Origin: Rhizobium sp. P40RR-XXII | Lineage (GTDB): Bacteria > Pseudomonadota > Alphaproteobacteria > Rhizobiales > Rhizobiaceae | NCBI RefSeq assembly: GCF_012641405.1 | Contig: NZ_JABAII010000007.1 | Coordinates: 186,001 to 250,000 of the forward strand | DNA length: 64,000 nt | Direction: 5' to 3' | Part shown: piece after piece, positions 17,729-27,016 of the stretch | Layout of the letters: each line of letters begins with the position of its first letter | Numbering within the stretch: the first letter of the stretch is position 1 | Notes under the pieces: generated by a model | Told to the model about the DNA's origin: nothing | What the model saw: the letters and a program-made list of their open reading frames with translations, nothing else | Databases searched by the model: none | Translations under genes and position numbers: made by a program

Positions 17729-18636
17729 TACGACCTCTTCAGCTTCGGGTCGAAGGCATCGCGCAGGCCGTCGCCCATCAGATTGATGGCGAGCACCGTA
17801 ATCAGGATGCACAGACCGGGGAAAGTGACGAGCCAAGGGTTGCTCTGGAAGAATTCACGCGAATCCGCGAGCATCGTACCCCATTCCGGCGTCGGCGGCT
17901 GGGCGCCCTGGCCGAGGAAGCCGAGTGCCGCGGCATCGAGAATGGCGGCGGAGAAGGCAAGCGTGCCCTGCACGATCAGCGGACCGAGACAGTTCGGCAG
18001 GATCGTCTTGAACATCAGCCGCAGCGGACCGGCACCCGCAACACGCGAGGCGATGACATATTCCTTGTCGCGCTCAGTCATGACCGAGGCGCGCGTCAGG
18101 CGAACGAAATGCGGCTGGTTGACGATGGAGATGGCGATCATCGCATTGGTCAGGCCCGGGCCGAGGATGGCCACCAGCACCAGGGCCAGCAGCAATGACG
18201 GGATGGCAAGGATGATGTCCATGATGCGCATGATGATCGTATCGGTGCGGCCGCGGACATAGCCGGCGACAAGGCCGATCAGGATGCCGGCGATCGCCGA
18301 AAGCGAAGCGACGACGAGGCCGATGAACAGCGAGAACCGCGTGCCATAGATGAGGCGCGACAGAAGATCACGACCATTGGCATCGGTGCCGAGCAGGAAG
18401 CTGCTGTTGCTGCCCTCCGCCCAGGCTGGCGGCAGGCGCTGCATGTCGCTGCCATAGGCGGCATCGGGATTATGAGGCGCCACGACGCCGGCGAAGATCG
18501 CCAGCAGCAGGACGAAGAGGAAGATCGCAAGGCCGATGACGGCGCCCTTGTTGCGGGAGAAGTAGTACCAGAACTCCGCAAGAGCGGAGGGGCGGTCGGA
18601 TTTGACGTTAACCGTTTTGACGCTAACCGTGCTCAT
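17728..18636 (-). CDS. dppC: Dipeptide ABC transporter permease (DppC-like)
   Basis: The 302-residue permease has an N-terminal helix (about 32-54) and the BPD_transp_1 core of five helices. The EAA-type loop (ASRVAGAGPLRLMFKTILPN) contacts the ATPases. The N-terminal region with HNPDAAYGSDMQRLPPAW and LGTDANGRDLLSRLIYGTR is the OppC/DppC signature. It follows dppB by 9 bases and overlaps dppD by one base. Confidence 0.93.
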   Translation of the reverse strand: MSTVSVKTVNVKSDRPSALAEFWYYFSRNKGAVIGLAIFLFVLLLAIFAGVVAPHNPDAAYGSDMQRLPPAWAEGSNSSFLLGTDANGRDLLSRLIYGTRFSLFIGLVVASLSAIAGILIGLVAGYVRGRTDTIIMRIMDIILAIPSLLLALVLVAILGPGLTNAMIAISIVNQPHFVRLTRASVMTERDKEYVIASRVAGAGPLRLMFKTILPNCLGPLIVQGTLAFSAAILDAAALGFLGQGAQPPTPEWGTMLADSREFFQSNPWLVTFPGLCILITVLAINLMGDGLRDAFDPKLKRS

Positions 18637-18645
18637 GGGCCGCTC

Positions 18646-19650
18646 CTAGTGACGAATGCGTGGATTGACGAAGCCGTAGAGCAAGTCGACAGCGAGATTG
18701 ACGAGCATGACGATGCCGGCGATCAGCAACAGGCCGCCCTGCACCACCGGATAATCACGCTTGAAGACGGCATCGATCATCCATTTGCCGATACCCGGCC
18801 AGGAGAAGATGCTCTCGGTCAGGATGGCGCCGCCGAGCAGCACGCCGACCTGCAGGCCGATCGTGGTGACGACGGGGATCATCGCGTTGCGAAGCGCATG
18901 CACGGAAACGACGCGCAAGGGAGACAGCCCCTTGGAGCGGGCCGTGCGCACATAATCCTCGCCGAGCACTTCCAGCATGGCGGAACGCGTCTGGCGCGCG
19001 ATGACGGCGAGCGGGATGGTTCCGAGCACGATGGTCGGCAGGATCAGCGAATTGAGAGCGGAGGCGAAGGCGCCCTTCTGACCGGAGAGCAGGCTGTCGA
19101 TCAGCATGAAGCCGGTGATCGGCTTGAAGAAATAGATGAGGCCGATGCGGCCCGAAACCGGCGTCCAGTGCAGATAGCCGTTGAAGACGATGATCAGCAG
19201 CAGACCCCACCAGAAGATCGGCATGGAATAGCCGACGAGGGCCACGCCCATGACGCTCTGGTCGAACCATGTGCCGCGCTTGACGGCGGCGAAAACGCCG
19301 GCCGGAATGCCAAGACAGATCGCGAGGATCATGGCGCAGATCGACAATTCGAGCGTTGCCGGGAAGAAGGTGAAGAAGTCGGTCAGCACATCACGCTTGG
19401 TGGTGATCGAGGTGCCGAGGTCGCCATGCAGGGCGCTCCAGATATATCGGCCGTACTGCACGACCATCGGCTGATCGTAGCCGAGATCGTGGGAGATCTG
19501 CGCATGGCGTTCCGGCGACATGACGCGTTCGCCCGACAGCAGCATGACAGGATCGCCGGGAAGCAGGCGGATGAAGGAGAAGGCGACGATCGAGACGCCG
19601 AGGAATGTCGGGATCAGCACAGCAAGGCGGCCGAAAAGAAATCGCAACAT
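18646..19650 (-). CDS. dppB: Dipeptide ABC transporter permease (DppB-like)
   Basis: The 334-residue inner-membrane permease has the OppB/DppB N-terminus (RLAVLIPTFLGVSIVAFSFI, then LLPGDPV) and six predicted helices. The EAA loop (RTARSKGLSPLRVVSVHALR) sits before the last two helices. With DppC it forms the channel for peptides. It begins 89 bases after the dppA stop, enough for a weak processing or attenuation site but no strong hairpin is seen. Confidence 0.93.
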   Translation of the reverse strand: MLRFLFGRLAVLIPTFLGVSIVAFSFIRLLPGDPVMLLSGERVMSPERHAQISHDLGYDQPMVVQYGRYIWSALHGDLGTSITTKRDVLTDFFTFFPATLELSICAMILAICLGIPAGVFAAVKRGTWFDQSVMGVALVGYSMPIFWWGLLLIIVFNGYLHWTPVSGRIGLIYFFKPITGFMLIDSLLSGQKGAFASALNSLILPTIVLGTIPLAVIARQTRSAMLEVLGEDYVRTARSKGLSPLRVVSVHALRNAMIPVVTTIGLQVGVLLGGAILTESIFSWPGIGKWMIDAVFKRDYPVVQGGLLLIAGIVMLVNLAVDLLYGFVNPRIRH

Positions 19651-19739
19651 GGCAGATATCCAAATTTTTCCGGCGGTCAGGCAAAGTGCCCGACCGCCGG
19701 ATCGCCCGGTTCTAACCGGACATATTCATAGATTTTTCG

Positions 19740-21335
19740 TTATTCGGCGATGTCGACGCCGTCGAAGCGATGAACGCCGACCGGATCCTGGAAGTAGCCG
19801 GAGACATTCTTCGTCATCGGGATGAACTCTTCCGAATGGTCGATGGTCATCCAGGGAGCTTCACGCTTGAAGACGAGCTGAGCCTCTTCGTAGAGCTTGG
19901 TGCGCTCCTTGACGTCGGCGGTCTGCTTGGCCTTCTTCACGAGAGTGTCGAATTCCTTGTTGCACCACTGCGCGCGGTTGTTGCCGCCGACGGCATCGCA
20001 GCCGAGCAGCGTGTCAAGGAAGTTGTCCGGATCGCCATTGTCGCCGGTCCAGCCGAGGATGGCCGCGCCGTCGCGGTCCTTGGCGGAGGAGAGCTTCAGG
20101 TACTGAGCCCAGTCATAGGTGACGATTTCGACCTTGATGCCGATCTTGGCGAGATCTGCCTGCATCAGCTCGGCGGCGCGACGCGCGTTCAGCATGTACG
20201 GACGCGAAACCGGCATAGCCCAGATCTTCATGCTGAGATCCTTGACGCCGGCCTTTTCAAGCAGCTTCTTGGCTTCGTCCGGGTTGTAGGCGTCGTCCTT
20301 CACGTCCTTGTTGTAGGACCACATGGTCGGCGGGATCGGGTTGGTCGCAACCTTGCCGGAACCCTGGAAGACGGCATCAACGATCGCCTGCTTGTTGACG
20401 GCCATGTTGATCGCCTTGCGTACTTCGACCTTGTCGAAGGGAGCAACAAGCGTGTTGTAGGCGAGATAGGAAACGTTCAAGCCGGCCTGCTCCAGAACCT
20501 TGAGGTTCTTGTCGGCCTTCAGATCCTTGATGTCGGCCGCATTCGGATAGGGCATGATGTTGCATTCGCCGGACTTCAGCTTCTGCGCGCGGACGGATGC
20601 ATCCGGCGTGATCGCGAAGACGAGATCGTCGATCTTTTCCTTGCCCTTGAAGTAGGTTTCGTTCGACTTGTAGCGGATGACGGCATCCGGCTGGTAGGCG
20701 ACGAAGGTGAACGGACCGGTGCCGAGCGGCTGCTGGTTCATCTGCTCCATCTTCTTGTCGGCCTGCAGCTTGTCTGCATATTCCTTCGACAGGATCGAGG
20801 CGAAGTCCATGGCCAGGTCGGCGATGAAGGGAGCTTCCGGATGGTTCAGAACGAACTTGACGGTAAGGTCATCAACCTTGTCGATCGACTTGATGAGCTT
20901 CGGGAAGCCCATGCCGTCGGCATATTCATAGGAACCGCCGGCAACATACTTGGCCCACGGATTGTCCGTACCGAGCTGGCGGCTGATCGAGAAGATGACG
21001 TCGTCGGCATTGAGATCACGCGTCGGCGTGAAGAAATCGGTCGTCTGGAACTTCACGCCCTTGCGAAGCTTGAAGGTGTATTCCTTGCCGTCGGAGGAAA
21101 CGGTCCAGCTCTCGGCGAGGCCGGGTTCGACCTCGGTGCTGCCGTGCTTGAATTCGACCAGGCGGCTGTAAACCGCACGCGAGGAGGCATCAAATGTGGT
21201 GCCGGCCGTATAGATGCCGGGATCGAACCCTTCCGGCGAACCCTCCGAGCAATAGACAAGCGTTTTCGACCAGGCGGACGTCGCCATGACAGAAGTCAAG
21301 GCTGTCACTGCCAGCAGGACAGAAATCTTTTTCAT
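19740..21335 (-). CDS. dppA: Periplasmic dipeptide-binding protein (DppA-like, SBP_bac_5)
   Basis: The 531-residue protein has a signal peptide (residues 1-23, VLLAVTALTSVMATSAWS) and the SBP family 5 layout. Family hallmarks include GFDPGIYTAGTTFDA near the N-terminus, GTGPFTF in the middle and WTGDNGDPDNFLDTLLGC towards the C-terminus. It captures dipeptides, and in related bacteria also delta-aminolevulinate or heme, in the periplasm for DppBCDF. It is first in the operon, with an AT-rich upstream region of 340 bases that should hold the promoter. The ribosome-binding site (GGGAAA) is modest. Confidence 0.94.
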   Translation of the reverse strand: MKKISVLLAVTALTSVMATSAWSKTLVYCSEGSPEGFDPGIYTAGTTFDASSRAVYSRLVEFKHGSTEVEPGLAESWTVSSDGKEYTFKLRKGVKFQTTDFFTPTRDLNADDVIFSISRQLGTDNPWAKYVAGGSYEYADGMGFPKLIKSIDKVDDLTVKFVLNHPEAPFIADLAMDFASILSKEYADKLQADKKMEQMNQQPLGTGPFTFVAYQPDAVIRYKSNETYFKGKEKIDDLVFAITPDASVRAQKLKSGECNIMPYPNAADIKDLKADKNLKVLEQAGLNVSYLAYNTLVAPFDKVEVRKAINMAVNKQAIVDAVFQGSGKVATNPIPPTMWSYNKDVKDDAYNPDEAKKLLEKAGVKDLSMKIWAMPVSRPYMLNARRAAELMQADLAKIGIKVEIVTYDWAQYLKLSSAKDRDGAAILGWTGDNGDPDNFLDTLLGCDAVGGNNRAQWCNKEFDTLVKKAKQTADVKERTKLYEEAQLVFKREAPWMTIDHSEEFIPMTKNVSGYFQDPVGVHRFDGVDIAE

Positions 21336-21614
21336 GATATCGTTTCCCAGGTTTGTTATTCTTTTGAAGCCGTGGACACCACCAGAGGTTCCCTTCCGGA
21401 TCGCGCCGATGGAACTTTATTTTAAGTTTGAAAGCAACAAGCGCCGCCTAAAATTCTTCCAATTTGTAGAGTTTGGAAATTTTTGGACGAAAAGGCCTTT
21501 GAATTGGTAATATTCTGGTAAAATTTTGCACGGTTTTAGCATATTCAGAACGATTTGATGGTTTGCTTTCGCAATCCGCTAACCGTTTATTGCCCGCATA
21601 GGAGGCAATATAAA
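21336..21614. other. AT-rich region upstream of dppA
   Basis: This 279-base stretch between dppA and the rirA terminator is clearly more AT-rich than its surroundings and should contain the dppA promoter. It includes an imperfect inverted repeat at 21583-21616 (CGTTTATTGCC with GGCAATATAAACG). I see no coding frame and no unambiguous -35/-10 pair. Confidence 0.5.
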
Positions 21615-21646
21615 CGAAAATCCGCAGCTACCGGGGGCAGCCGCGG
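21615..21646 (-). terminator. Probable rirA terminator
   Basis: On the minus strand CCGCGGCT and AGCTGCGG form a stem with one mismatch and a 9-base loop, followed by ATTTTCG. It lies about 30 bases after the rirA stop. Confidence 0.6.
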
Positions 21647-21675
21647 ACAAAGATGATCGAGGTCGGGACGAATGA

Positions 21676-22164
21676 TCAGGCGGCCGGCGCTGAGATCGCG
21701 GGCTTCCTGGCGATCGCCTTATGGTCCGCGTCGGTCAGGCCAAGGAGGAAGTTGATCTGCGGCCGCGCCTTGACCAGATCATCGATGGAATATTCGGCCA
21801 GAACATCGAAGAAAGCGTTCAGCGCCTTGCGCAGTGCGGAATTGAGGCCGCAGCTATCAACCAGCGGACATTCCACCACGCCATCCTCGAAACATTCCGC
21901 CATGGCGAAACTGTCTTCGGTGACGCGAACGACGTCGAAAAGGCTGATATCGGTTGCGGGCTTGCCAAGACGCACACCGCCATTGCGGCCACGCACGGTT
22001 TCGACAAGACCCGCCTTCGTCAGCGGCTGCAGGATCTTGAAGAGAAACAGCTCGGAAACGCTGTATGCCCTGGCGATCTCCGGGATGCGGCTCAGATGGC
22101 CATCATTGGCGGCGCAATACATCAGCATGCGCACCGCGTAATTGGTCTGTTTCGTCAAACGCAT
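21676..22164 (-). CDS. rirA: Iron-responsive transcriptional regulator RirA (Rrf2 family)
   Basis: The 162-residue protein matches RirA of rhizobia closely along its length. An N-terminal winged helix-turn-helix (residues 1-65, MRLTKQTNYAVRMLMYCA; SELFLFKILQPLTKAGLVET) is followed by three cysteines at 91, 99 and 105 (ECFEDGVVECPLVDSC) that bind a 4Fe-4S cluster. With iron present RirA represses iron-uptake genes; cluster loss relieves repression. The ATG at 22164 has AGGAGA 6 bases upstream, and a clear promoter lies at 22206-22234. It is monocistronic. In this genus it is the main iron regulator in place of Fur. Confidence 0.97.
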   Translation of the reverse strand: MRLTKQTNYAVRMLMYCAANDGHLSRIPEIARAYSVSELFLFKILQPLTKAGLVETVRGRNGGVRLGKPATDISLFDVVRVTEDSFAMAECFEDGVVECPLVDSCGLNSALRKALNAFFDVLAEYSIDDLVKARPQINFLLGLTDADHKAIARKPAISAPAA

Positions 22165-22205
22165 GCCGATCTCCTGGAATCGAGGCTGCCTGGGGGCTGG
22201 ACCCG

Positions 22206-22234
22206 TATATAGTGGCTTTCTCAGTTTTGAACAA
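22206..22234 (-). promoter_or_regulatory. rirA promoter, sigma-70 type
   Basis: On the minus strand TTGTTC, 17 bases, then TATATA, about 42 bases before the rirA start. Spacing and the -10 are good; the -35 matches four of six bases. Confidence 0.6.
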
Positions 22235-22240
22235 TTCCAA

Positions 22241-22257
22241 AATATGAAATTCATATT
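22241..22257. promoter_or_regulatory. 17-bp perfect palindrome upstream of rirA
   Basis: AATATGAA and TTCATATT flank a single central base, just upstream of the rirA -35 element. It has operator symmetry. It does not match the IRO box (TGA-N9-TCA), the Irr ICE box or a Fur box as I know them. Confidence 0.55.
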
Positions 22258-22412
22258 CACGTTATTTCGAAAGTCTCAGCCTTTCGGTCTCGTCCGCTTC
22301 TGTCTCGCCGTCCCGCCGCAATCAGGTATCGACCGGCTTCAGACCGTTACGGCGGATCGGTGCTTCGAGGTGGATAGCTTGACTGAGAAGTCTGCGATCC
22401 ATAGCGGCATGT

Positions 22413-22754
22413 CTAGGAGGAAGACACCCATACCGCCATTTCACAGCCACCCGGCTCGCGAAAATGGAACCGGCGGCCGCCGGGAAAATCGAAGGCGGGC
22501 CGGGTGATGACGCCGCCGGCGAACTCCACGGCGCGCTGGGCTGCCTCCAGATCGGTGGTGCGCACGACGGGCAAGGGCGTACCGGCGGCCTCCCCCGCAT
22601 CCCCGTCTATGCCGGCATCTATCCCGGCCGCCTCGATGACATGATATGTCGGCCCATAGCTGACAAAGCTCCAGTCGAAGGCTTCCTCGAAAAAGCGCCG
22701 GGTTTTCAGGCCGTCTTTCGACGGAAATTCGAGATAGTCGATCTGATAGGTCAT
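22413..22754 (-). CDS. VOC (glyoxalase/bleomycin resistance) family protein
   Basis: The 113-residue protein begins MTYQIDYLEFPSKD and shows the beta-alpha-beta-beta-beta repeat of the vicinal oxygen chelate fold. The second half contains AVEFAGGVITRPAFDFPGGRRFHFREPGGCEMAVW, broken by the usual glyoxalase turn FREPGG. The metal-binding residues typical of glyoxalase I are only partly evident, so a stress or small-molecule-binding role is as likely as catalysis. A GTG two codons upstream, with GGGAGG 8 bases before it, is an equally good start. It stands alone between rirA and mmsA. Confidence 0.82.
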   Translation of the reverse strand: MTYQIDYLEFPSKDGLKTRRFFEEAFDWSFVSYGPTYHVIEAAGIDAGIDGDAGEAAGTPLPVVRTTDLEAAQRAVEFAGGVITRPAFDFPGGRRFHFREPGGCEMAVWVSSS

Positions 22755-22843
22755 AGGCACGCTGCGGCCCTCCCATTGTTCTCGTTTTGTTCTAAGCCAA
22801 AACGATGACGCAGACAAGATCACTCTATCGAAAATCGGCGCAA

Positions 22844-22879
22844 CAAAAAACCGCCGCCCGAAACGTGCCGGGCGGCGGT
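22844..22879 (-). terminator. mmsA terminator
   Basis: An 11-bp GC-rich stem (ACCGCCGCCCG / CGGGCGGCGGT) with an 8-base loop is followed on the minus strand by six T. It lies 25 bases after the mmsA stop. Confidence 0.9.
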
Positions 22880-22903
22880 CGATAATACCGATGGTGGCGA
22901 TGC

Positions 22904-24400
<1,497 letters not shown>

Positions 24401-24448
24401 GGATGTGCCTCCTCGTTTTCTTCGATGGTGACAGGATCGCACTTCAAT

Positions 24449-24489
24449 TTGCACAAATCAATGAGCTGTTATAAGCAACCGTTGTGCAA
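24449..24489. promoter_or_regulatory. Candidate LysR operator between mmsA and the divergent LysR gene
   Basis: TTGCACAA at 24449-24456 and its exact complement TTGTGCAA at 24482-24489 form an inverted repeat with centres 33 bp apart, about three helical turns. Another GTGCAA half-site is at 24507. The spacing suits a LysR tetramer covering both promoters. Confidence 0.5.
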
Positions 24490-24524
24490 AAATTAAAGCC
24501 CTAGATGTGCAATTGGATGTGCGA

Positions 24525-25406
24525 ATGGATTGGGATGACGTCCGAATGTTTCTCGCCGTCGCCCGAACCGGGCAGATCCTGGCCGCCTCGAAGCGGCTGG
24601 GTGTCAACCATGCCACCCTCTCCCGGCGGGTGACGACGCTGGAGGAGCGGCTGAAGACGCGGTTGCTGGTGCGTCGCACCAATGGCTGTGACCTAACGGC
24701 GGAGGGCGAGATTTTCCTTCATGCGGCGGAACGCATGGAAACCGAGATGCTGCGCGCGCAGGCGAGCGTCGGCCATCTCGACAGCGCCATAACAGGCACG
24801 GTGCGGATCGGTGCGCCCGACGGCTTCGGGGTTTCCTTCCTCGCGCCCCGACTCGGGCGGCTGATCGCGCGCTATCCGGAGCTGCGCATCCAGCTCGTGC
24901 CCGTTCCCCGCTCCTTTTCGCTGTCGCAGCGCGAGGCTGATATCGCGATCACGCTGGAGCGCCCCGAGCAGGGTCGGCTGGTCTCATCCAAGCTGACGGA
25001 CTACACGCTCGGTCTATACGCCTCGAAAGCCTATCTGACGCAGGCCGGATTGCCCGACAGCGTCGAGGCGCTGAAGCTGCATCCGCGCATCGGCTATGTC
25101 GAAGACCTGATCTTCACGGCGTCGCTGAATTTTTCCGGCGAGATCATGCGCAGCTGGGACGCGTCGTTCGAGATCTCCACCTCCATCGGCCAGACGGAAG
25201 CGGTTCGTTCCGGCGCCGGCATCGGCATCCTGCATGATTATATCGCCAGGCAATTTCCGGAACTCCACCGCATCCTGCCCGATGTCTCCATCAAGCGGGC
25301 CTACTGGACGACCTATCATGAAAGTGCCCGCGACCTCGTGCGCGTGCGCACCGTCGCGGATTTTCTGCAGGAGCTGGTGAACGAGGAGCGGCGGATGTTC
25401 CTATAA
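24525..25406 (+). CDS. LysR family transcriptional regulator
   Basis: The 293-residue protein has the LysR winged helix-turn-helix at residues 1-62 (DDVRMFLAVARTGQILAASK, then VNHATLSRRVTTLEERLKT) and a substrate-binding effector domain from about residue 90. It belongs to the branch with the MDWDD start. I used the ATG at 24525; a GTG at 24507 would add six residues. Its position, divergent from mmsA with symmetric sites between, suggests it responds to a valine, inositol or related catabolite. Confidence 0.9.
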   Translation: MDWDDVRMFLAVARTGQILAASKRLGVNHATLSRRVTTLEERLKTRLLVRRTNGCDLTAEGEIFLHAAERMETEMLRAQASVGHLDSAITGTVRIGAPDGFGVSFLAPRLGRLIARYPELRIQLVPVPRSFSLSQREADIAITLERPEQGRLVSSKLTDYTLGLYASKAYLTQAGLPDSVEALKLHPRIGYVEDLIFTASLNFSGEIMRSWDASFEISTSIGQTEAVRSGAGIGILHDYIARQFPELHRILPDVSIKRAYWTTYHESARDLVRVRTVADFLQELVNEERRMFL

Positions 25407-25453
25407 CGTCAGCGGCCGGGATCACGCCCATGGCTCACAGTGCCCTGCTGTGG

Positions 25454-25663
25454 TCACGGCATCAAGGTACTCCACCATGACGGCGCATGCGGCAACGCGG
25501 GTGTCAGGGCATGCTTGGGCGGCTCCTCATTCTCGTCGGGATTGGGAACGGGAATCTCATCCGGCAGCCTGTCCGGCTCCGGCTCCTCGACCGGTGGTCT
25601 CGGCGTCCAGCCAGGCTCCGGTATCGGAGGCGACTCGGGGATCGGCTCGTTCGGTACAGACAT
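25454..25663 (-). CDS. Small proline- and glutamate-rich protein
   Basis: This encodes 69 residues, nearly a third of them Pro, with repeated P-E-P and P-x-P units and a C-terminal WW pair. It has no helix or motif I recognise and is likely disordered. Support for a real gene is the ATG at 25663 with AAGGAG exactly 6 bases upstream and a coherent composition. It is unlike its neighbours in amino-acid use. Function is unknown. Confidence 0.6.
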   Translation of the reverse strand: MSVPNEPIPESPPIPEPGWTPRPPVEEPEPDRLPDEIPVPNPDENEEPPKHALTPALPHAPSWWSTLMP

Positions 25664-25855
25664 GCCCGCTCCTTTCGTCTCGTTGCCGATATGGAGACAA
25701 CGACGAGCGATACGGACGGTTCCAAGATAAATTTCGGCATGCGGCCGAAACACTGTAGCGTTCGCCGCCTGGGCTCCCGGCTGCTCGCCCCCTTGATGCT
25801 GGACAAAGACGGCGCAAAGCCTAGTATTTCGGGGAGAGGTCGAGGAGCCAGGACG

Positions 25856-26002
25856 ATGAGCGACAAAAAGCAGCGGAAACTGAGCGAGAAAGAGCGCAAG
25901 GAACAGGACGATTACCTGGAAGAAGCGCTGGAGGAGACCTTTCCTGCCAGCGATCCGATATCGCCCGGCCACGTGTCGAAGAAGCCTGAAGACAAGAAAT
26001 AG
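25856..26002 (+). CDS. Small charged protein with C-terminal ETFPASDP motif
   Basis: The 48-residue protein is Lys/Glu-rich with a short helical N-terminal half and the motif LEETFPASDPISPGH. I recall the EETFPASDP motif in many small alphaproteobacterial proteins of unknown role. GAGGAG lies 9 bases before the ATG at 25856. The antisense frames covering it lack such support. Confidence 0.7.
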   Translation: MSDKKQRKLSEKERKEQDDYLEEALEETFPASDPISPGHVSKKPEDKK

Positions 26003-26053
26003 GCATCTAAGGCCGACGGGTCAGCCATACATAAGATGGACTCGTGGGAAGAA

Positions 26054-26130
26054 TGGTACGGTTGGGGGGTCTCGAACCTCCGACCTCAGGTGCCACAAAC
26101 CTGCGCTCTAACCAACTGAGCTACAACCGC
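26054..26130 (-). tRNA. tRNA-His (GTG)
   Basis: Read on the minus strand from 26130 to 26054 the sequence folds as a full cloverleaf. It has an acceptor stem GCGGTTG/CAACCGT, a D arm GCTC/GAGC, an anticodon stem CAGGT/ACCTG with loop TTGTGGC (anticodon GTG) and a T arm GGAGG/CCCCC with loop TTCGAGA. A73 and an encoded CCA follow. Position -1 is T, so the G-1 usual for tRNA-His is missing, and the first pair is G1-U72, as described for a group of alphaproteobacteria. Confidence 0.97.
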
Positions 26131-26279
26131 ACATGCTCGCGTCGCCGCGAACGGGGGTGACATACGAGGACTTTGAAATTATTTCAAGTCCTATCTCCCC
26201 GCAATATAAAAAAGCTTTGCAGATATCCAAACGATGATGCGCGGCAGGATACCGGCCAGACCGGTTCGTGCCGGAAATG

Positions 26280-26316
26280 AAAAGTCCCGCCCCAGGCTTT
26301 CACCTGGGAACGGGAC
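26280..26316 (-). terminator. Phasin gene terminator
   Basis: GTCCCG...CCAGG and CCTGG...CGGGAC form a long stem with a small internal loop and a 6-base hairpin loop. On the minus strand ACTTTTC follows. It lies about 30 bases after the phasin stop. Confidence 0.8.
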
Positions 26317-26347
26317 GTTCGTGCCTTGGGAGGCTTATCGGAAGTGA

Positions 26348-26794
26348 TTAGGCCTTGAAGGAAGCCATTGCTTTTTCGGCGGCGTCCTTGGCGGGCTTTG
26401 CCAGCTTTTCGGCAACCTTCTTGGTGGTGTCCTGAATGGACTTGGCCTGCTCGACGGTGACTTCGGCCTGCTTGCGGATGAAAGCAGTCTGAAGTTCGAA
26501 GAGTTCTGCGACGGACTTGACGCGAAGCAGGGCTTCCATGTGGGCAAGCGAGCTTTCGGCATTGGTGCGCAGAACGTCGATTGCCTTAAGGCCGATTTCT
26601 ACCGAACCAGCCTGGGCGGTCTGCACGGTTGCTTCAACCGTCTTGCCGGCTTCCTCAGTCGCAGCCTTCAGCTTTGCGAAGGCGTCCTTGGACTGGGCAG
26701 CGCCCTTTTCCGCGAAGTCGCGGAAAGATTCGGAGAGCTTGGACGGATCGAATGCAGCCGTTGAAAAAACGTCGTCTTTCTTTACAGTAGCCAT
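26348..26794 (-). CDS. phaP: Phasin (polyhydroxyalkanoate granule-associated protein)
   Basis: The 148-residue protein is almost wholly helical and Ala/Lys/Glu-rich, with the Phasin_2 pattern: KLSESFRDFAEKGAAQSKDA, then LRTNAESSLAHMEALLRVKS and ELFELQTAFIRKQAEVTVEQ. The C-terminal KKVAEKLAKPAKDAAEKA stretch is also typical. Phasins coat PHB granules and set their size and number. It diverges from a cbrA-like kinase gene, as phaP1 does in Sinorhizobium. A sigma-70 promoter with repeated TGCA-type sites lies upstream, consistent with repression by PhaR. A terminator follows. Confidence 0.93.
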   Translation of the reverse strand: MATVKKDDVFSTAAFDPSKLSESFRDFAEKGAAQSKDAFAKLKAATEEAGKTVEATVQTAQAGSVEIGLKAIDVLRTNAESSLAHMEALLRVKSVAELFELQTAFIRKQAEVTVEQAKSIQDTTKKVAEKLAKPAKDAAEKAMASFKA

Positions 26795-26851
26795 GATTAC
26801 GCTCCTAAAAGGGCCCTCCCTGAGGCGCCCGTCGTGAACCTGTGTGAGGAC

Positions 26852-26900
26852 TATATAATATAAATTATTGTGCAGTGCAACATATTTGTGCGCCGCACAA
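26852..26900 (-). promoter_or_regulatory. Phasin promoter overlapped by candidate PhaR sites
   Basis: On the minus strand TTGCAC, 17 bases, TATATA form a good promoter (26852-26880). The -35 lies inside TTGTGCAGTGCAA (26868-26880), and a perfect palindrome TTGTGC-N3-GCACAA is at 26886-26900. PhaR of other alphaproteobacteria is known to bind TGC-rich sites at phasin promoters. Confidence 0.55.
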
Positions 26901-26962
26901 GGCGTTAACCTTTCCGGCCGAAAAATGGGCCGTTCGCTGGACCGAAAAGCGGGGCGCCGTTA

Positions 26963-26977
26963 TTAATAAACCGTTAA
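26963..26977. promoter_or_regulatory. CtrA-type box upstream of cbrA
   Basis: TTAA, seven bases, TTAA: the full half-site pair and spacing of the CtrA consensus. It ends 39 bases before the cbrA start. Confidence 0.55.
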
Positions 26978-27016
26978 ATCACGAGAGGCGGTTACGCCCG
27001 CAAAACAGGTTGGAAA

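Noticed and set aside
22241..22257. Fur or IRO box upstream of rirA
   Set aside because: The palindrome has a 1-base centre and does not fit TGA-N9-TCA or the Fur consensus.
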